Below are positions 45,701-54,179 of a DNA stretch of 64,000 bases, one piece after another. The notes beneath the pieces were generated by a model. It was not told the DNA's origin and made no database searches. It was given only the letters and a program-made list of their open reading frames with translations. The translations under genes were made by a program, and so were the position numbers. The DNA comes from UBA6049 sp965662345 (GTDB taxonomy: Bacteria; Bacteroidota; Bacteroidia; Flavobacteriales_G; Salibacteraceae). The first letter of the stretch is position 1, and every line of letters begins with the position of its first letter. The stretch is taken from the NCBI GenBank assembly GCA_965662345.1, contig CBFIHE010000004.1, positions 62,001 to 126,000 of the forward strand, in the 5' to 3' direction.

Positions 45701-46220
45701 GACCATTGCCCGTTTCTTCTTTGAGATGTTGTTCTTCTCCTGGTAATTCCCATTTGTAAGCTTGTGCACCAATAGAAGACAACGCTCTTTTTCTAGATGC
45801 TTCTTCCGTTAAAACAGGTATGGTTCCTTGAGGCTTAGAAAGCTCAAACTCACCATTTACCATGAATACCTTACCGTTCTTCAAATGGGCTTTGAAATCA
45901 TCATGTTCAAACGGAATACTATTGAATGTAATGGCATAATCAACATGCATTTGGCCAAGTTGATCTGTTTCTTCGCGCTCTGTTAGTAGGTTGAAACCAG
46001 GCTCCTGGGAAAGTGATTTAAACCATGCATTAATTTTAGATGCTGGAATTTCATTTTCTGGAGAAAACCGAATAAACTGGGGGAAGTTACTTTCCGGCTG
46101 CATGCGAACCATTGTGGCTCCTGAATAGAGGTTGTGGGCTTCTTTACCTGTGTATACATCTTGGGCCTGTGCCGTAACAGCAAAACCTAATGCCATGAGG
46201 ATACTGTATTTCATCTTCAT
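42711..46220 (-). CDS. Secreted thermolysin-like (M4) metalloprotease with PKD, CUB and T9SS type A domains
   Basis: The 1169-residue protein has a signal peptide (start 46220 or the nearby ATG 46214), an FTP/PepSY-type propeptide, and an M4 domain with the zinc site GHEIAHGLTTFSAD near residue 380 and GESGALNESFSD about 20 residues later. Behind the enzyme are a PKD domain (FSWDFGDGTTSTQQ), a CUB-like domain with GNPGTITSSGGSITLRFFAD, a second PKD repeat (SWDFGDGSVSTLQN), and a fibronectin-like stretch. The last 75 residues (IGLYPNPAKSMVNIDL to the end) are the type A T9SS sorting domain. It should be exported and processed at the cell surface to digest proteins. A strong terminator follows. 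Confidence 0.92.
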   Translation of the reverse strand: MKMKYSILMALGFAVTAQAQDVYTGKEAHNLYSGATMVRMQPESNFPQFIRFSPENEIPASKINAWFKSLSQEPGFNLLTEREETDQLGQMHVDYAITFNSIPFEHDDFKAHLKNGKVFMVNGEFELSKPQGTIPVLTEEASRKRALSSIGAQAYKWELPGEEQHLKEETGNGQATYFPHGELVYVRSEAKQENKAKLAWKFNIYAQQPLSRSLVFVDALSGDILLKENLIHTADANGTAVTVYSGNRAIVTDSVSPGNYRLQESGRGNGITTKNLNLGTSYANATDFTDSDNFWNNVNSNLNQYGTDAHWGAEMTYDYLLQEHNRNSINGSGFTLRSYVHADLVGFGLGTNVNAFWDGQRMTYGDGNGGSITPLTALDIAGHEIAHGLTTFSADLIYAGESGALNESFSDIFGASIEHFARPSNFNWLIGEDIGTVIRSMSNPNQQGNPDCYDGQFWNDNNGVHTNSGVSNYWYYLLVNGGAATNDLGNAYNVNGIGFTDAGAVAFRNLTTYLSPSSNYADARFYAIQSAIDLFGGCSPQVDAVTEAWYAVGVGGAYVPFTNADLVASGTESCTVPYTVDFSNLSINGTTFSWDFGDGTTSTQQSPTHTYTDTGSFTVTLIADGGPVCGADTLVLQDYIYISPNAACNVIMPISGTAATQTACSGKLYDSGGPNSNYGDGELSTITISPVGASAVEIDFPVFDIEAGSGSTCDYDYLEIFDGNSTAAPLIGKYCNTTGNPGTITSSGGSITLRFFADAGVNNPGFEMNWSCLLPNTPPTADFSWASLNTCSGEYSFTDASINGPASWSWDFGDGSVSTLQNPVHRYTQNGVYSVKLTVTNSFGSDSTVQTSSLNVNLSQGPASLDTMVCQGLTFDLVSNAVGSGTLKWYDAQTGGNVVNTGDTLNISSILVSDTFYVEEEITQVPVYGGAPNNTMGGGAIFNNQNQYLIFDVLSEATLKSVLVYSGAAGNRTIELRDATGTVLQSKTVNIPDGEVRVDLDFSLTPGTDYQLGLNGNSNAQLYRNNSGVSYPYNTPGLVSVKSSSAGSNPLGFYYFFYDWKLEEPACYSERNPIYVNVEICGGIDDASAGAAIGLYPNPAKSMVNIDLSAYSNRVFDMKVMSMLGQVLEQRQSAAGEITTLDISRFAPGNYIVSIDSEGIYERRQLVIN

Positions 46221-46328
46221 GAAACTGCTTTTCGTTTAGTTAATACTCGTTTGTTTGATAGGGAAACGGGAAAGTTACAAAACATTAAGCTCCTTTAACT
46301 TGCCTACAAAAAGCTAACACACAAAATG

Positions 46329-48752
46329 CTAGTAGGTTCCCACTTGAAACCTTATGGTGCAAAAGAACATGCGAGGGTCGGCAGGAATAAGACCTGGACC
46401 TGGATACCCCGTAGCTCTTCTCGTAAAGTAATTTGCATTGAGTAAATTGGTTACACCAGCTTCAACCGACCACTTTCCAAGTTTATACCCAGCAGTGACG
46501 TCTAATACAGAATACTCAGGAATTTTGCCAGAAATGGCCGTTGAGGGTGGATTCTCTGTATTGTATGCATCTGTAAATTGTGCAGCTGTATATCCATACT
46601 GGAAGGAAGCTCGCCAATTCGCAAACCTCATTTGAATACCTGTTTTTATATTTATTGGAGGAACGAGTTCTACAAGGTTTCCCTCTACCAGTACATCATC
46701 AGACCGTACATACTTTGCGTTCAATAAACCAGCATTAACAAATAGATTTATGGCGTTCTCTGAGTCTCTATTTACAAGCCACTTGTACATATTGAGCTCA
46801 GCAAAACCCTCAAATCCGAAAGACCGAGAGTCTCCAACATTGGTTCTGTATCGCTGCTCTAAAAAAGTTACTTGGTCTAAACGAGTAACAAAGCCTATTC
46901 GGTTGTCATATGCCAAATAATAGGCACTTAAATCAAAAAATAGAATCTCTGAAAAATTACCTCTTATACCTACATCTGCATTATATCCAAATTCATCACT
47001 TATATTCTCGTCTACCACTATGTTAGGGTTGTCTATCCGTATGTCGCTAAATGTTATGGCTCTATAGTTCTGCGAGATATTGGCATATAGCTCTACTCCT
47101 CCTTTAATTCGATAACCAACACCAATACCAGCTAGGATGAAGGAACGTTCCAAGTTTCGCTCTTCTGGGAATGTTTCTTCTGCAATTACATCTCCAGCAA
47201 AATTGCGTGTTACTTGTTTGTAGTATCCTTCTGCATCTGTTCGAATATACTCTGCCCTTAAACCTGGTGTAATGGTAAAGCGGTGCGATGGGCGAAACAC
47301 ATGCTCTGTGAAGAGCGCTACATTGGTACTTGGAAAGTCATAATCAGAACCTTCTGGATCTGCAGGATTAAGGAAGGCAAAATCTGGACCTGAACTATTA
47401 TTCGCATCGCCCTGCGTACTTTCTGAATAACCTTGATACAGCCTAACGCCTACTAACGCATTCGCTGGTGTTCCCAAAAGTTTATAATTATGAAGCACCC
47501 TCGTTTCATTTCCAATATTCCTAAAGTTGCCTCGTATATAGGTTCTGTTTCCTCCCGCATCTTGCCTATTGATTCTACTCAAATCGCCAAGCGCCTCTCT
47601 AGACGCTATCAAGCCAAAAGTTCTTACATCTAAACGCGTATTTCTGCCTAAATCTCCAGCTAGGGTTAAACTAGCTACATTCCAGTTTACTCTGAACCAA
47701 TTTCTAGCTCGTTTAGAAATCCCTGAATCCGTGTAAAACTCTACATCGGTTAAACCACCTGGTTGGTGAGCTAAGTAACGCATATGCGTGAAGCCACCTG
47801 AAAGTTTCCAGTTTTTAGTTAGAGAATATTCTAGTGTAATGTGCCCTGTATGTTGGTCTAATGAAGAGTTAGGTCGCCAGCCATCACTATGCTTGAACTG
47901 GTAAAATGCGCTAACTCCTACCTTACCCTTTTTGGCTTGAAAAGAATGAAAAGTGGTAAAAAGGCCATAGCTTCCTCCCGTAACGCTGCCTTCATAATTC
48001 CACCCAGCTTGGCGAGGTGGCTTTTTCAATACAAAATTTAACATCCCCCCAAACTGAGTACCGTATTGTAAACTTGCAGCACCACGAACCAATTCTATTC
48101 GCTCGAGTGCCTCTACAGGAGGTGTATAATAACTCTCAGGGTAACCCAATGCATCTGCAGCTACGTCATACCCATTCTGTCTTGTATTAAAATTAGATGT
48201 TCTATCTGGACTCAGACCTCTAGCTCCAACTCCTAATTGCACACCTGCTTGGTCACTCTCCCAAATATTAAGCCCAGGAACTTTGGCATATACCTGCCTT
48301 GCATTATTTGTGGCTTTGTTGGCGCTTATTTGCTCTGGAAGAATTACCTCATTCTTTTTTGCTGCATAAATTCCAACTCCATCAACAGCAGAAAGTCTGG
48401 CCATTCCCAACCCTGTGGATGTTCGCGCTCCTTCAATGTAAGCTGTTTTAAGATCTACACTTAGAGGTTGCAGTGCGATGTTGATTTCAAAAGATTCATT
48501 GGTTAATGGAACAGTATCCAAAGAAACTTTATAACCAGGATAGTATGCTTGGAGGGTGTAATCACCTTGTTCTATTCCCTTGAAAGAGAACGTACCATCA
48601 GAACCTGAAAGAGCTTGCCAAGCTCCTGGGTTTAACACTAAAAGCACCTCAGAAACAGGGCTACCCGATACCTTTACCGTGCCACGGATTTCGCCCCCAA
48701 TTGCTACTGCACCTTTTGCAAGAAAAAAGGATATAATGAGGGATCTAATCAT
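46329..48752 (-). CDS. TonB-dependent outer membrane receptor, FecA-like, with regulatory domain
   Basis: The 807-residue protein has a signal peptide, a carboxypeptidase-like regulatory domain near 20-100 (GEIRGTVKVSGSPVSEV), a plug (GVGARGLSPDRTSNFNTRQN) and a barrel ending in FFCTIRFQV. A TonB box in the usual place is not obvious. The barrel has the features of FecA-type iron(III)-citrate or siderophore receptors (VRGAASLQYGTQFGG). It is the last gene of a four-gene operon with DUF4856, imelysin and HTTM proteins, overlapping the HTTM gene by 8 nt. Iron uptake is the likely role, from context and from imelysin. Confidence 0.85.
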   Translation of the reverse strand: MIRSLIISFFLAKGAVAIGGEIRGTVKVSGSPVSEVLLVLNPGAWQALSGSDGTFSFKGIEQGDYTLQAYYPGYKVSLDTVPLTNESFEINIALQPLSVDLKTAYIEGARTSTGLGMARLSAVDGVGIYAAKKNEVILPEQISANKATNNARQVYAKVPGLNIWESDQAGVQLGVGARGLSPDRTSNFNTRQNGYDVAADALGYPESYYTPPVEALERIELVRGAASLQYGTQFGGMLNFVLKKPPRQAGWNYEGSVTGGSYGLFTTFHSFQAKKGKVGVSAFYQFKHSDGWRPNSSLDQHTGHITLEYSLTKNWKLSGGFTHMRYLAHQPGGLTDVEFYTDSGISKRARNWFRVNWNVASLTLAGDLGRNTRLDVRTFGLIASREALGDLSRINRQDAGGNRTYIRGNFRNIGNETRVLHNYKLLGTPANALVGVRLYQGYSESTQGDANNSSGPDFAFLNPADPEGSDYDFPSTNVALFTEHVFRPSHRFTITPGLRAEYIRTDAEGYYKQVTRNFAGDVIAEETFPEERNLERSFILAGIGVGYRIKGGVELYANISQNYRAITFSDIRIDNPNIVVDENISDEFGYNADVGIRGNFSEILFFDLSAYYLAYDNRIGFVTRLDQVTFLEQRYRTNVGDSRSFGFEGFAELNMYKWLVNRDSENAINLFVNAGLLNAKYVRSDDVLVEGNLVELVPPINIKTGIQMRFANWRASFQYGYTAAQFTDAYNTENPPSTAISGKIPEYSVLDVTAGYKLGKWSVEAGVTNLLNANYFTRRATGYPGPGLIPADPRMFFCTIRFQVGTY

Positions 48753-50106
48753 TTTTTAACGGGTAAATCCACGATTTGGGCGCGAAAGAATCTTCTATTT
48801 CATTTAATTCCAAATATGGATCGAATAAAAGTTGACCTGGCCTGCCATTTAACGTTACCCAAGCCTCACAGCGAATGATTGGGTCTTCTAATCCTTGTTC
48901 TTGGTAAACGTCTTCTAAGTAGTGTGCAAACTGCAAAATCATATCGGGCTGAAAGCTCATTTGCTTTTCTTGATGCGCATTTAAAAACGCTCTATTATCT
49001 ACTTCTCCTTCTTTACCCGTTTTACCTTCTTTTACAAAAAATCGCGCAGTACCAGCTTTTTCCACAAGCATTACCCGCCACCCAAAACGGTAAGCTTCTT
49101 CTGTCCAATACATGTTACCAGGATACCAAACAAAGCGCCAAGGAAATACCAACTGAAAAACGACATAAGCCAAGAGAAACGTTAGGCCCGCAGACTTTAA
49201 CTTACTTGGAAGGTTATTGCCAACCAACGCAGCCTTTACAGGAAATATACCTAGCGGTTTCTTTAGCGAGCTAATGATTCGTTCATGAAACTCTGGAGAA
49301 AAGTAAACCAATACAAGAATGCTCATTACCAGTGGGAAAACCCCTATTTGAAATAACCAGCCCGTTACACCATGAAAGAAAACAACAACCAAGTAAGCAT
49401 ATGGACGTGTTTTTCGAAAAAATAAAAAGAAAACGATAAACGTATCGAAAAGCATACCCGCCCAGCTGAAAACAAATGCCGTTAAAGGGTAATTAAAAAG
49501 TGAGCCAATTACAGGCATATCTGAATTAGCAGGGAGCCAAATACGCAGGGGTAGCGCTTGAAAAAGCCAATCTCCATTCATTTTTGCCAACCCCGCATAT
49601 AAATACACAAGTGCAATCTGACCTTGGATTAGTACTAATGGCCACCTTGGCACGTGTGTGGTTGGTGTTACCCTTCTGAAGTAAACATCTAATGAGAACG
49701 ACCTATTAAGCGGCATAAATATGATGAGCGCGCTTATAAGACTAATGAAATAATAGTGGTTGAGATAGTAGGTTAAGTCAATGAGTTCAAAATAGGTGAA
49801 AAGCAAAAAGAAAAGTGCTGCTGCAAGGCGGTAGTACCAACCCAACATTATCCCTAGTGCTGCCAAAAATGCCATACTATGTAGGGTATACATAACCCAT
49901 CCAGGCAAAGGCTCTACCCAGCCAAAGCCAAAATAGGTAAAGTGAAAATCGGGGTCAATAAAGTGGTCTTCAATCCACCCTAAGTACCAAAAGCGAAGTG
50001 TATTAAAGGCCATCAACAAACCAAAAAGCACCCTAAACATTGTTAAGGGTGCATTAGAAACAGGAGCGTTAAGCCACTGCATACTTTTGGACAAAATACT
50101 TTTCAT
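48745..50106 (-). CDS. HTTM domain membrane protein (vitamin K-dependent carboxylase-like)
   Basis: The 453-residue protein has about eight membrane helices and the HTTM layout that bacterial relatives share with vitamin K-dependent gamma-carboxylase (LTMFRVLFGLLMAFNTLRFW, IFMPLNRSFSLDVYFRR, PVIGSLFNYPLTAFVFSWAG). The C-terminal 90 residues are soluble. In this phylum such genes recur next to imelysin and TonB receptor genes. Whether it carboxylates a partner, oxidises a quinone or assists iron import is not known. The start overlaps the imelysin stop by 1 nt and the end overlaps the receptor start by 8 nt, so expression is coupled. Confidence 0.8.
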   Translation of the reverse strand: MKSILSKSMQWLNAPVSNAPLTMFRVLFGLLMAFNTLRFWYLGWIEDHFIDPDFHFTYFGFGWVEPLPGWVMYTLHSMAFLAALGIMLGWYYRLAAALFFLLFTYFELIDLTYYLNHYYFISLISALIIFMPLNRSFSLDVYFRRVTPTTHVPRWPLVLIQGQIALVYLYAGLAKMNGDWLFQALPLRIWLPANSDMPVIGSLFNYPLTAFVFSWAGMLFDTFIVFFLFFRKTRPYAYLVVVFFHGVTGWLFQIGVFPLVMSILVLVYFSPEFHERIISSLKKPLGIFPVKAALVGNNLPSKLKSAGLTFLLAYVVFQLVFPWRFVWYPGNMYWTEEAYRFGWRVMLVEKAGTARFFVKEGKTGKEGEVDNRAFLNAHQEKQMSFQPDMILQFAHYLEDVYQEQGLEDPIIRCEAWVTLNGRPGQLLFDPYLELNEIEDSFAPKSWIYPLKND

Positions 50107-51209
50107 TAATCTCCGTCTCCGCTATCGTAGGTTATGATTAGACCTAGCCTTGAGGCCAATTCACTCTTAAAAAAGCGGGTGTGTCTAGAAAGCTCTGTGT
50201 ATAACGTTTCTACATCAGCAAGGTTGGTGAGAACCGTTTCATTCAACGGCTGATTGGGAAGTGCATCCTGAGCAGACAAAACAACATCCCACTGGGCTAC
50301 CGTTTGCGTATAAACATCTTCACCACCCACTGTTGTCTTCAAATAATCATCAAATCCAATCGCAGTTGGATTTTCAGCCCGTAATGCACCAAAGTACATT
50401 ACCTCAATATGGTTTAGATAGGCGGCAACAAGTTCTGTACTTATGCCACTGTAAAGCCCAGCTACTTGATTGGGCTCTGGACCTGTTTGCCCCGCTCTAG
50501 TACCTGCAGGAATACCCACCATAAAGTTCTTAATGTGCTCGTAGCCCTTAAGCCATTCGTTATACATAACGGTGATACTGCTTGAAGAACCCGTTCCTGC
50601 GTCTTGTTTGAAAGCAGCACCGTAAGAGTTCCAGTCTGTTTTAAGCTCATTGCATCTCGCACTAAAATCTGTCACAATGGCTTGTAAATAGGAAATATAG
50701 TTGTCTTGCTTCAAAGAATCTTGAGCTCCTTGTGCAAACAGCAAGTATTCGATTCCGTAAAGTCCTCTTGTATCTCTGTCAAAATTATTGAGTGAATAAT
50801 CTCCTGCATCAATATACGCTTGCGTTTTAGCGACATTCGTAGGAAATGTGGCTACATTCTCTGCAAAAGATCCAAACAAAGTTTCGCCCGGACCAAAATT
50901 GAAACTGTGACATTTCGCATAAGCCAATGCAGCAGATTTCCAGGCATCTCTCGCATTTTGCAAAGCCGATGCATCAGACGGATTAGCAACCACCTGTGAT
51001 ACAGCACTCTGCAACTCTTCTGCAGCAACGGTCAAGCTTTCTAAATTGGGAGAAACGATATTCTCCTCATAGTGTGTGAGCAGAGCTACTCTGTCGAACC
51101 CAGTATCTCCTACCGTATTGGTTGATTCTTGTTCACAACTCAATAGGAAAAGCATTGCTCCCAAAGGAAGCAATGCTTTGTAAAAATGAATGAACTTTTT
51201 TGCTATCAT
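50106..51209 (-). CDS. Imelysin family lipoprotein (IrpA-like, M75)
   Basis: The 367-residue lipoprotein has lipobox LLSC (C25). The imelysin fold is a two-lobed helical bundle. The family GxHxxE motif here reads GIEYLLF (histidine replaced by glutamate), within a stretch LYGIEYLLFAQG, as in many insulin-cleaving-like imelysins without activity. Another block is FGPGETLFGSF. Imelysins are iron-regulated and bind or deliver iron at the cell envelope. It is the second gene of the operon and ends 1 nt into the HTTM gene. Its role in iron import is supported by family and context. Confidence 0.85.
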   Translation of the reverse strand: MIAKKFIHFYKALLPLGAMLFLLSCEQESTNTVGDTGFDRVALLTHYEENIVSPNLESLTVAAEELQSAVSQVVANPSDASALQNARDAWKSAALAYAKCHSFNFGPGETLFGSFAENVATFPTNVAKTQAYIDAGDYSLNNFDRDTRGLYGIEYLLFAQGAQDSLKQDNYISYLQAIVTDFSARCNELKTDWNSYGAAFKQDAGTGSSSSITVMYNEWLKGYEHIKNFMVGIPAGTRAGQTGPEPNQVAGLYSGISTELVAAYLNHIEVMYFGALRAENPTAIGFDDYLKTTVGGEDVYTQTVAQWDVVLSAQDALPNQPLNETVLTNLADVETLYTELSRHTRFFKSELASRLGLIITYDSGDGD

Positions 51210-51221
51210 GAAATGATGTGC

Positions 51222-52343
51222 TTAGCGTCCTTCTTCATTTACGTGGTTCTTCTTGAACCCTTCCATTTCTGCATTTGTAAAACCATACACTTGCTGTATT
51301 GTATTCAAGGCATCTTGAATGCTCAGTAATTCGGTTGCTGGTGACTGCACCAATTTGTAAGAAGTTGGTGTTTCTCCAAAAGGCGCCAACATATCTTGCA
51401 GGGCTGCATTCGCTTGAACATCTGAAATAATTCTGTAGTTGGCAGGGGTTGCTAAAACACCACTCAAAAATCCAACACCTTCTCCATAAGCATGCATACC
51501 ATCTTCAATTACAGCATCAGAAGGATTGGTTTGCGAAAGATTATCAACCGTAGCATACAGGTAGTTGATTGTTGTAGCTGCTAAACTCTTTTCCCATTCC
51601 TTTATTAGATTTTGGAGTGCCAAAGCCTTTTGAGCATTGTACCGAGAACCAGCTTCTGCGTAAGCACGGGCTTCAATAAAATACTTCTTGATATTTAGGT
51701 ACATCCCTCCAGATGCTGGCGTTCTTCTTGCTGCATATTTTGCCTGAAATTTGTCTGGCATTGGACCCGACACATCTGTATTAGGGAAAAGAGGTGTAGT
51801 TCCAAACAAAGCAACTAGTCCGTCTACATCTGCAGCAGATAAGTTATCTCCTTTAGTATTGATAATTCGTTGTGCCTCGTTGTACAAGGTGGCGCCAAAT
51901 AAACCTTTCTCAACCAGTTGTACGCATTCCATTCCAGTTGGACTGAATACACGGTCTTCAAAGTGTCCACCATCATTATTAGGTGCAGTAGACCAGTCAT
52001 ATGTTCCTGCAGCACTAGCTGTGGCCAAAATAGGCAACTCATTATCCACTATTGAATGGTAAGATGGTACGGTTTTATTTTTGAGTTCAGTGCCATCCCA
52101 TAATGATGTCATAGATTGTAATGTGATTACATTGCCACCATCCGCTGCTTTTTGAGCGCTAGTAAAAGCTGCAAGAGCATCTGTTAATGCGATTTGCTCC
52201 GCTGCGTTAGATGAAAAATCTTCGCTGATATACTCGGAAGGTATAGTAACAGGAGATTCTTGTGTGTTTTCATCATCATCTGAACAAGATGATAACAGGG
52301 TCATTGAGACCAATCCTAGGAAAGCGATTTTGTGATACGTCAT
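51222..52343 (-). CDS. DUF4856 family lipoprotein
   Basis: The 373-residue lipoprotein has lipobox LLSSC (C20) followed by an acidic linker (SDDDENTQES). The body is helical with TGMECVQLVEKGLFGA and MHAYGEGVGFLSGVLA. DUF4856 proteins are commonly neighbours of imelysins in Bacteroidota; a function in iron handling is inferred. It is the first gene of the four-gene operon, with a promoter directly upstream and 12 nt to imelysin. Confidence 0.8.
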   Translation of the reverse strand: MTYHKIAFLGLVSMTLLSSCSDDDENTQESPVTIPSEYISEDFSSNAAEQIALTDALAAFTSAQKAADGGNVITLQSMTSLWDGTELKNKTVPSYHSIVDNELPILATASAAGTYDWSTAPNNDGGHFEDRVFSPTGMECVQLVEKGLFGATLYNEAQRIINTKGDNLSAADVDGLVALFGTTPLFPNTDVSGPMPDKFQAKYAARRTPASGGMYLNIKKYFIEARAYAEAGSRYNAQKALALQNLIKEWEKSLAATTINYLYATVDNLSQTNPSDAVIEDGMHAYGEGVGFLSGVLATPANYRIISDVQANAALQDMLAPFGETPTSYKLVQSPATELLSIQDALNTIQQVYGFTNAEMEGFKKNHVNEEGR

Positions 52344-52355
52344 GTTTAGCTTTTA

Positions 52356-52372
52356 TTTTTAATGAGTCTAAA
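52356..52372 (-). promoter_or_regulatory. Candidate operator in the iron operon leader
   Basis: Minus-strand TTTAGACTCATTAAAAA lies just downstream of the -7 box (expected transcription start) of the DUF4856 operon. It matches 14 of 17 positions of the palindrome at 54180-54196. An iron-sensing repressor such as Fur or a DtxR-type protein would fit, but the regulator is not identified. Confidence 0.35.
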
Positions 52373-52382
52373 TAAAACGTTA

Positions 52383-52413
52383 CAAACGTATTTCCGTACG
52401 CTTCGTTAAGCAA
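52383..52413 (-). promoter_or_regulatory. Promoter of the DUF4856-imelysin-HTTM-receptor operon
   Basis: TTG (52411-52413), 20 nt, TACGTTTG (52383-52390) on the minus strand, about 40 nt before the first ATG. Both boxes match the Bacteroidota consensus. Confidence 0.6.
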
Positions 52414-52501
52414 TACCATCTTTTAGGTATTTTGGTTCAGCCTGTTGTATAACCCTACTGTTAAGCTTCTGTTTGCTTAAGATAAAACGCGACAAAGAAT
52501 G

Positions 52502-52509
52502 TACTTTTG
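52502..52509 (+). promoter_or_regulatory. -7 promoter box for the TPR protein gene
   Basis: TACTTTTG matches TAnnTTTG 25 nt upstream of the ATG at 52535. The earlier ATG (52499) precedes it, which supports the later start. Confidence 0.45.
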
Positions 52510-52534
52510 TATCGAGAATCAACCCCTTGAAACA

Positions 52535-52852
52535 ATGGATACCTCACGCTTAGAAATGATTGAGCAAATGCTCAAAAAAGATCCTTCAGATGATTTCTTA
52601 GTATATGCTGCGGCCTTGGAAAACCAAAAGTTGGGTAAGCTCCAGAAGGCGATTGAATTACTTGCTGGGCTAAAGGAGCGTTCTCCAAGTTACCTAGGAA
52701 CGTACTATCAATTGGGCAAGCTACTAGAAGAAACTGGAAAAGAATCTGAGGCCATTGAAACATACAGAGCAGGTATTCCTATTGCTCGTGAACAAAATGA
52801 CATGAAGGCTTCTGGTGAATTAAATGAAGCGTTAATGCTATTGGAAGACTAA
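52535..52852 (+). CDS. Small tetratricopeptide repeat protein
   Basis: The protein has 105 residues from ATG 52535. It contains two or three degenerate TPR motifs (FLVYAAALENQKLGKLQKAI, YLGTYYQLGKLLEETGKESE, AIETYRAGIPIAREQNDMKA) and nothing else, so it is probably a protein-protein adaptor. No signal peptide. Convergent with flavodoxin, divergent from the iron operon. Confidence 0.75.
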   Translation: MDTSRLEMIEQMLKKDPSDDFLVYAAALENQKLGKLQKAIELLAGLKERSPSYLGTYYQLGKLLEETGKESEAIETYRAGIPIAREQNDMKASGELNEALMLLED

Positions 52853-52858
52853 AACACA

Positions 52859-52894
52859 AAACCGATTATTGATTCTCTAATCATTAATCGGTTT
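52859..52894. terminator. Long hairpin between the TPR gene and flavodoxin gene
   Basis: A 16-nt arm starting AAACCGATTA (52859-52874) pairs with 52879-52894 with one mismatch around a CTCT loop. Following T tracts are short, so it probably ends both convergent transcripts. Confidence 0.6.
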
Positions 52895-52925
52895 AGTTAA
52901 AAATATGAATGTGGGTTTATAGTTT

Positions 52926-53438
52926 TTAGATGCCGAACTCGCCTTTAATTTGGTTCACCCACTTAGTAACTCTTTCTTCAGTAAGTTCATCTTGATTGTC
53001 TTCATCTATGGCTAAGCCCATAAACTGACCTCCATCTACTTCTGCTTTGGATTCATCATGCTCATAACCATCTGTAGACCAGTATCCAATGAGTTTTGCA
53101 CCTTTTTCTAGTGCTACTTTGCCTAAGATTCCAACACCATCAATAAAATAGTTGCTGTATCCGTACTGATCTCCCAATCCAAAGAATGCGATGGTCTTGC
53201 CGCCAAAATCAAGATTTTCGAAATCATCAAAATAGTCATCCCATGCACTTACCAATTGGCCATCGTGCCAGGTTGACAAACCGATAATCCATTTATCGTA
53301 CTTATTAAAATCATCGGCATCAACATCATACACGTCATATACTTCTATGATGTCATCGCCAATTTGATCTTTAATCATCTCGGCTACTGCCTCTGTACAA
53401 CCCGTATCTGAGCCGTAAAACAATCCTATTTTTTCCAT
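52926..53438 (-). CDS. fldA: Flavodoxin, long-chain
   Basis: The 170-residue electron carrier binds FMN through GSDTGCTEAVAEMI at the N-terminus and aromatic residues near 57 (LSTWHDGQ) and near 95 (GLGDQYGYSNYF). The insert in the last strand marks the long-chain type. Flavodoxins replace ferredoxin when iron is short, and this gene lies next to an iron uptake operon. It has a -7 box (53467-53474). Confidence 0.9.
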   Translation of the reverse strand: MEKIGLFYGSDTGCTEAVAEMIKDQIGDDIIEVYDVYDVDADDFNKYDKWIIGLSTWHDGQLVSAWDDYFDDFENLDFGGKTIAFFGLGDQYGYSNYFIDGVGILGKVALEKGAKLIGYWSTDGYEHDESKAEVDGGQFMGLAIDEDNQDELTEERVTKWVNQIKGEFGI

Positions 53439-53466
53439 GCTAAATGTTCTGTGATAAAAGGAGCAA

Positions 53467-53474
53467 CAAATTTA
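53467..53474 (-). promoter_or_regulatory. -7 promoter box for the flavodoxin gene
   Basis: Minus-strand TAAATTTG matches TAnnTTTG 29 nt upstream of the flavodoxin ATG; no TTG at the expected spacing. Confidence 0.35.
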
Positions 53475-53507
53475 CAATGACTAACGCGTGTAGCCCTATG
53501 ATGTTTG

Positions 53508-54176
53508 TCACATTTCTTGATTGAAAAGGAATTTATTCGGACTAATCAAGTTCTCTTTAACCGCATAGATAACAAGCCCTGCTGTATTGTTAATCCCTAG
53601 CTTATTCATAATGTTTTTGCGGTGAGTCATTACCGTGTGTGTGCTCAGACATAAAGAGTCTGCAATTTGCTTATTGGTTTGCCCAGCTGCTACTTGTTGA
53701 ATGATTTCAATTTCGCGCAACGATAAACTTATAGGCTCACAACTTACAAAGTCATCATTTGTGCCGTCTTCGCCAATAACGTCTAATACTTTGCCACAAA
53801 AAAAGCGCTCTTTGGAATAGGCAGCTTTTACGCTGTCTATTATCTCATCGTGGCTACAATCTTTTTGAATGTGTGCATCTACACCCATTCGCATGGCTTC
53901 ACGAACTTGTTCTTTATGGGTAAACTCTGTAACGGCTACAAACGCTAATGAAGGCCTGTTTGCTTTTATTTGCTTAATATCATTTAGACCAAAGCCTGGT
54001 GTTGTGTAATCAATAACAATAGCATCTGGTACTAAATCACTATGTAGTTGGTGAAGTTCCGCGCTATTCTCTGCCTCTGCTACAACATCTAATACATCAT
54101 CTGTGCTAAAGATTGTTTTTAATCCTTGGCGAGAAATGTAATGGCCGTCTGCCAATAATATGCGGATGCGCTTCAT
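53508..54176 (-). CDS. LuxR/NarL-type response regulator
   Basis: The 222-residue protein has a receiver domain with phosphoacceptor D56 in IVIDYTTPG, and T/K switch positions (VTEFTH, IQKDCS). The C-terminal LuxR HTH is SLREIEIIQQVAAGQTNKQI and LSTHTVMTHRKNIMNKLG. The acidic N-terminal start LLADGHYISRQG differs a little from the usual DDH. No kinase is adjacent. Its leader carries the palindrome shared with the iron operon. Confidence 0.88.
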   Translation of the reverse strand: MKRIRILLADGHYISRQGLKTIFSTDDVLDVVAEAENSAELHQLHSDLVPDAIVIDYTTPGFGLNDIKQIKANRPSLAFVAVTEFTHKEQVREAMRMGVDAHIQKDCSHDEIIDSVKAAYSKERFFCGKVLDVIGEDGTNDDFVSCEPISLSLREIEIIQQVAAGQTNKQIADSLCLSTHTVMTHRKNIMNKLGINNTAGLVIYAVKENLISPNKFLFNQEM

Positions 54177-54179
54177 TAA

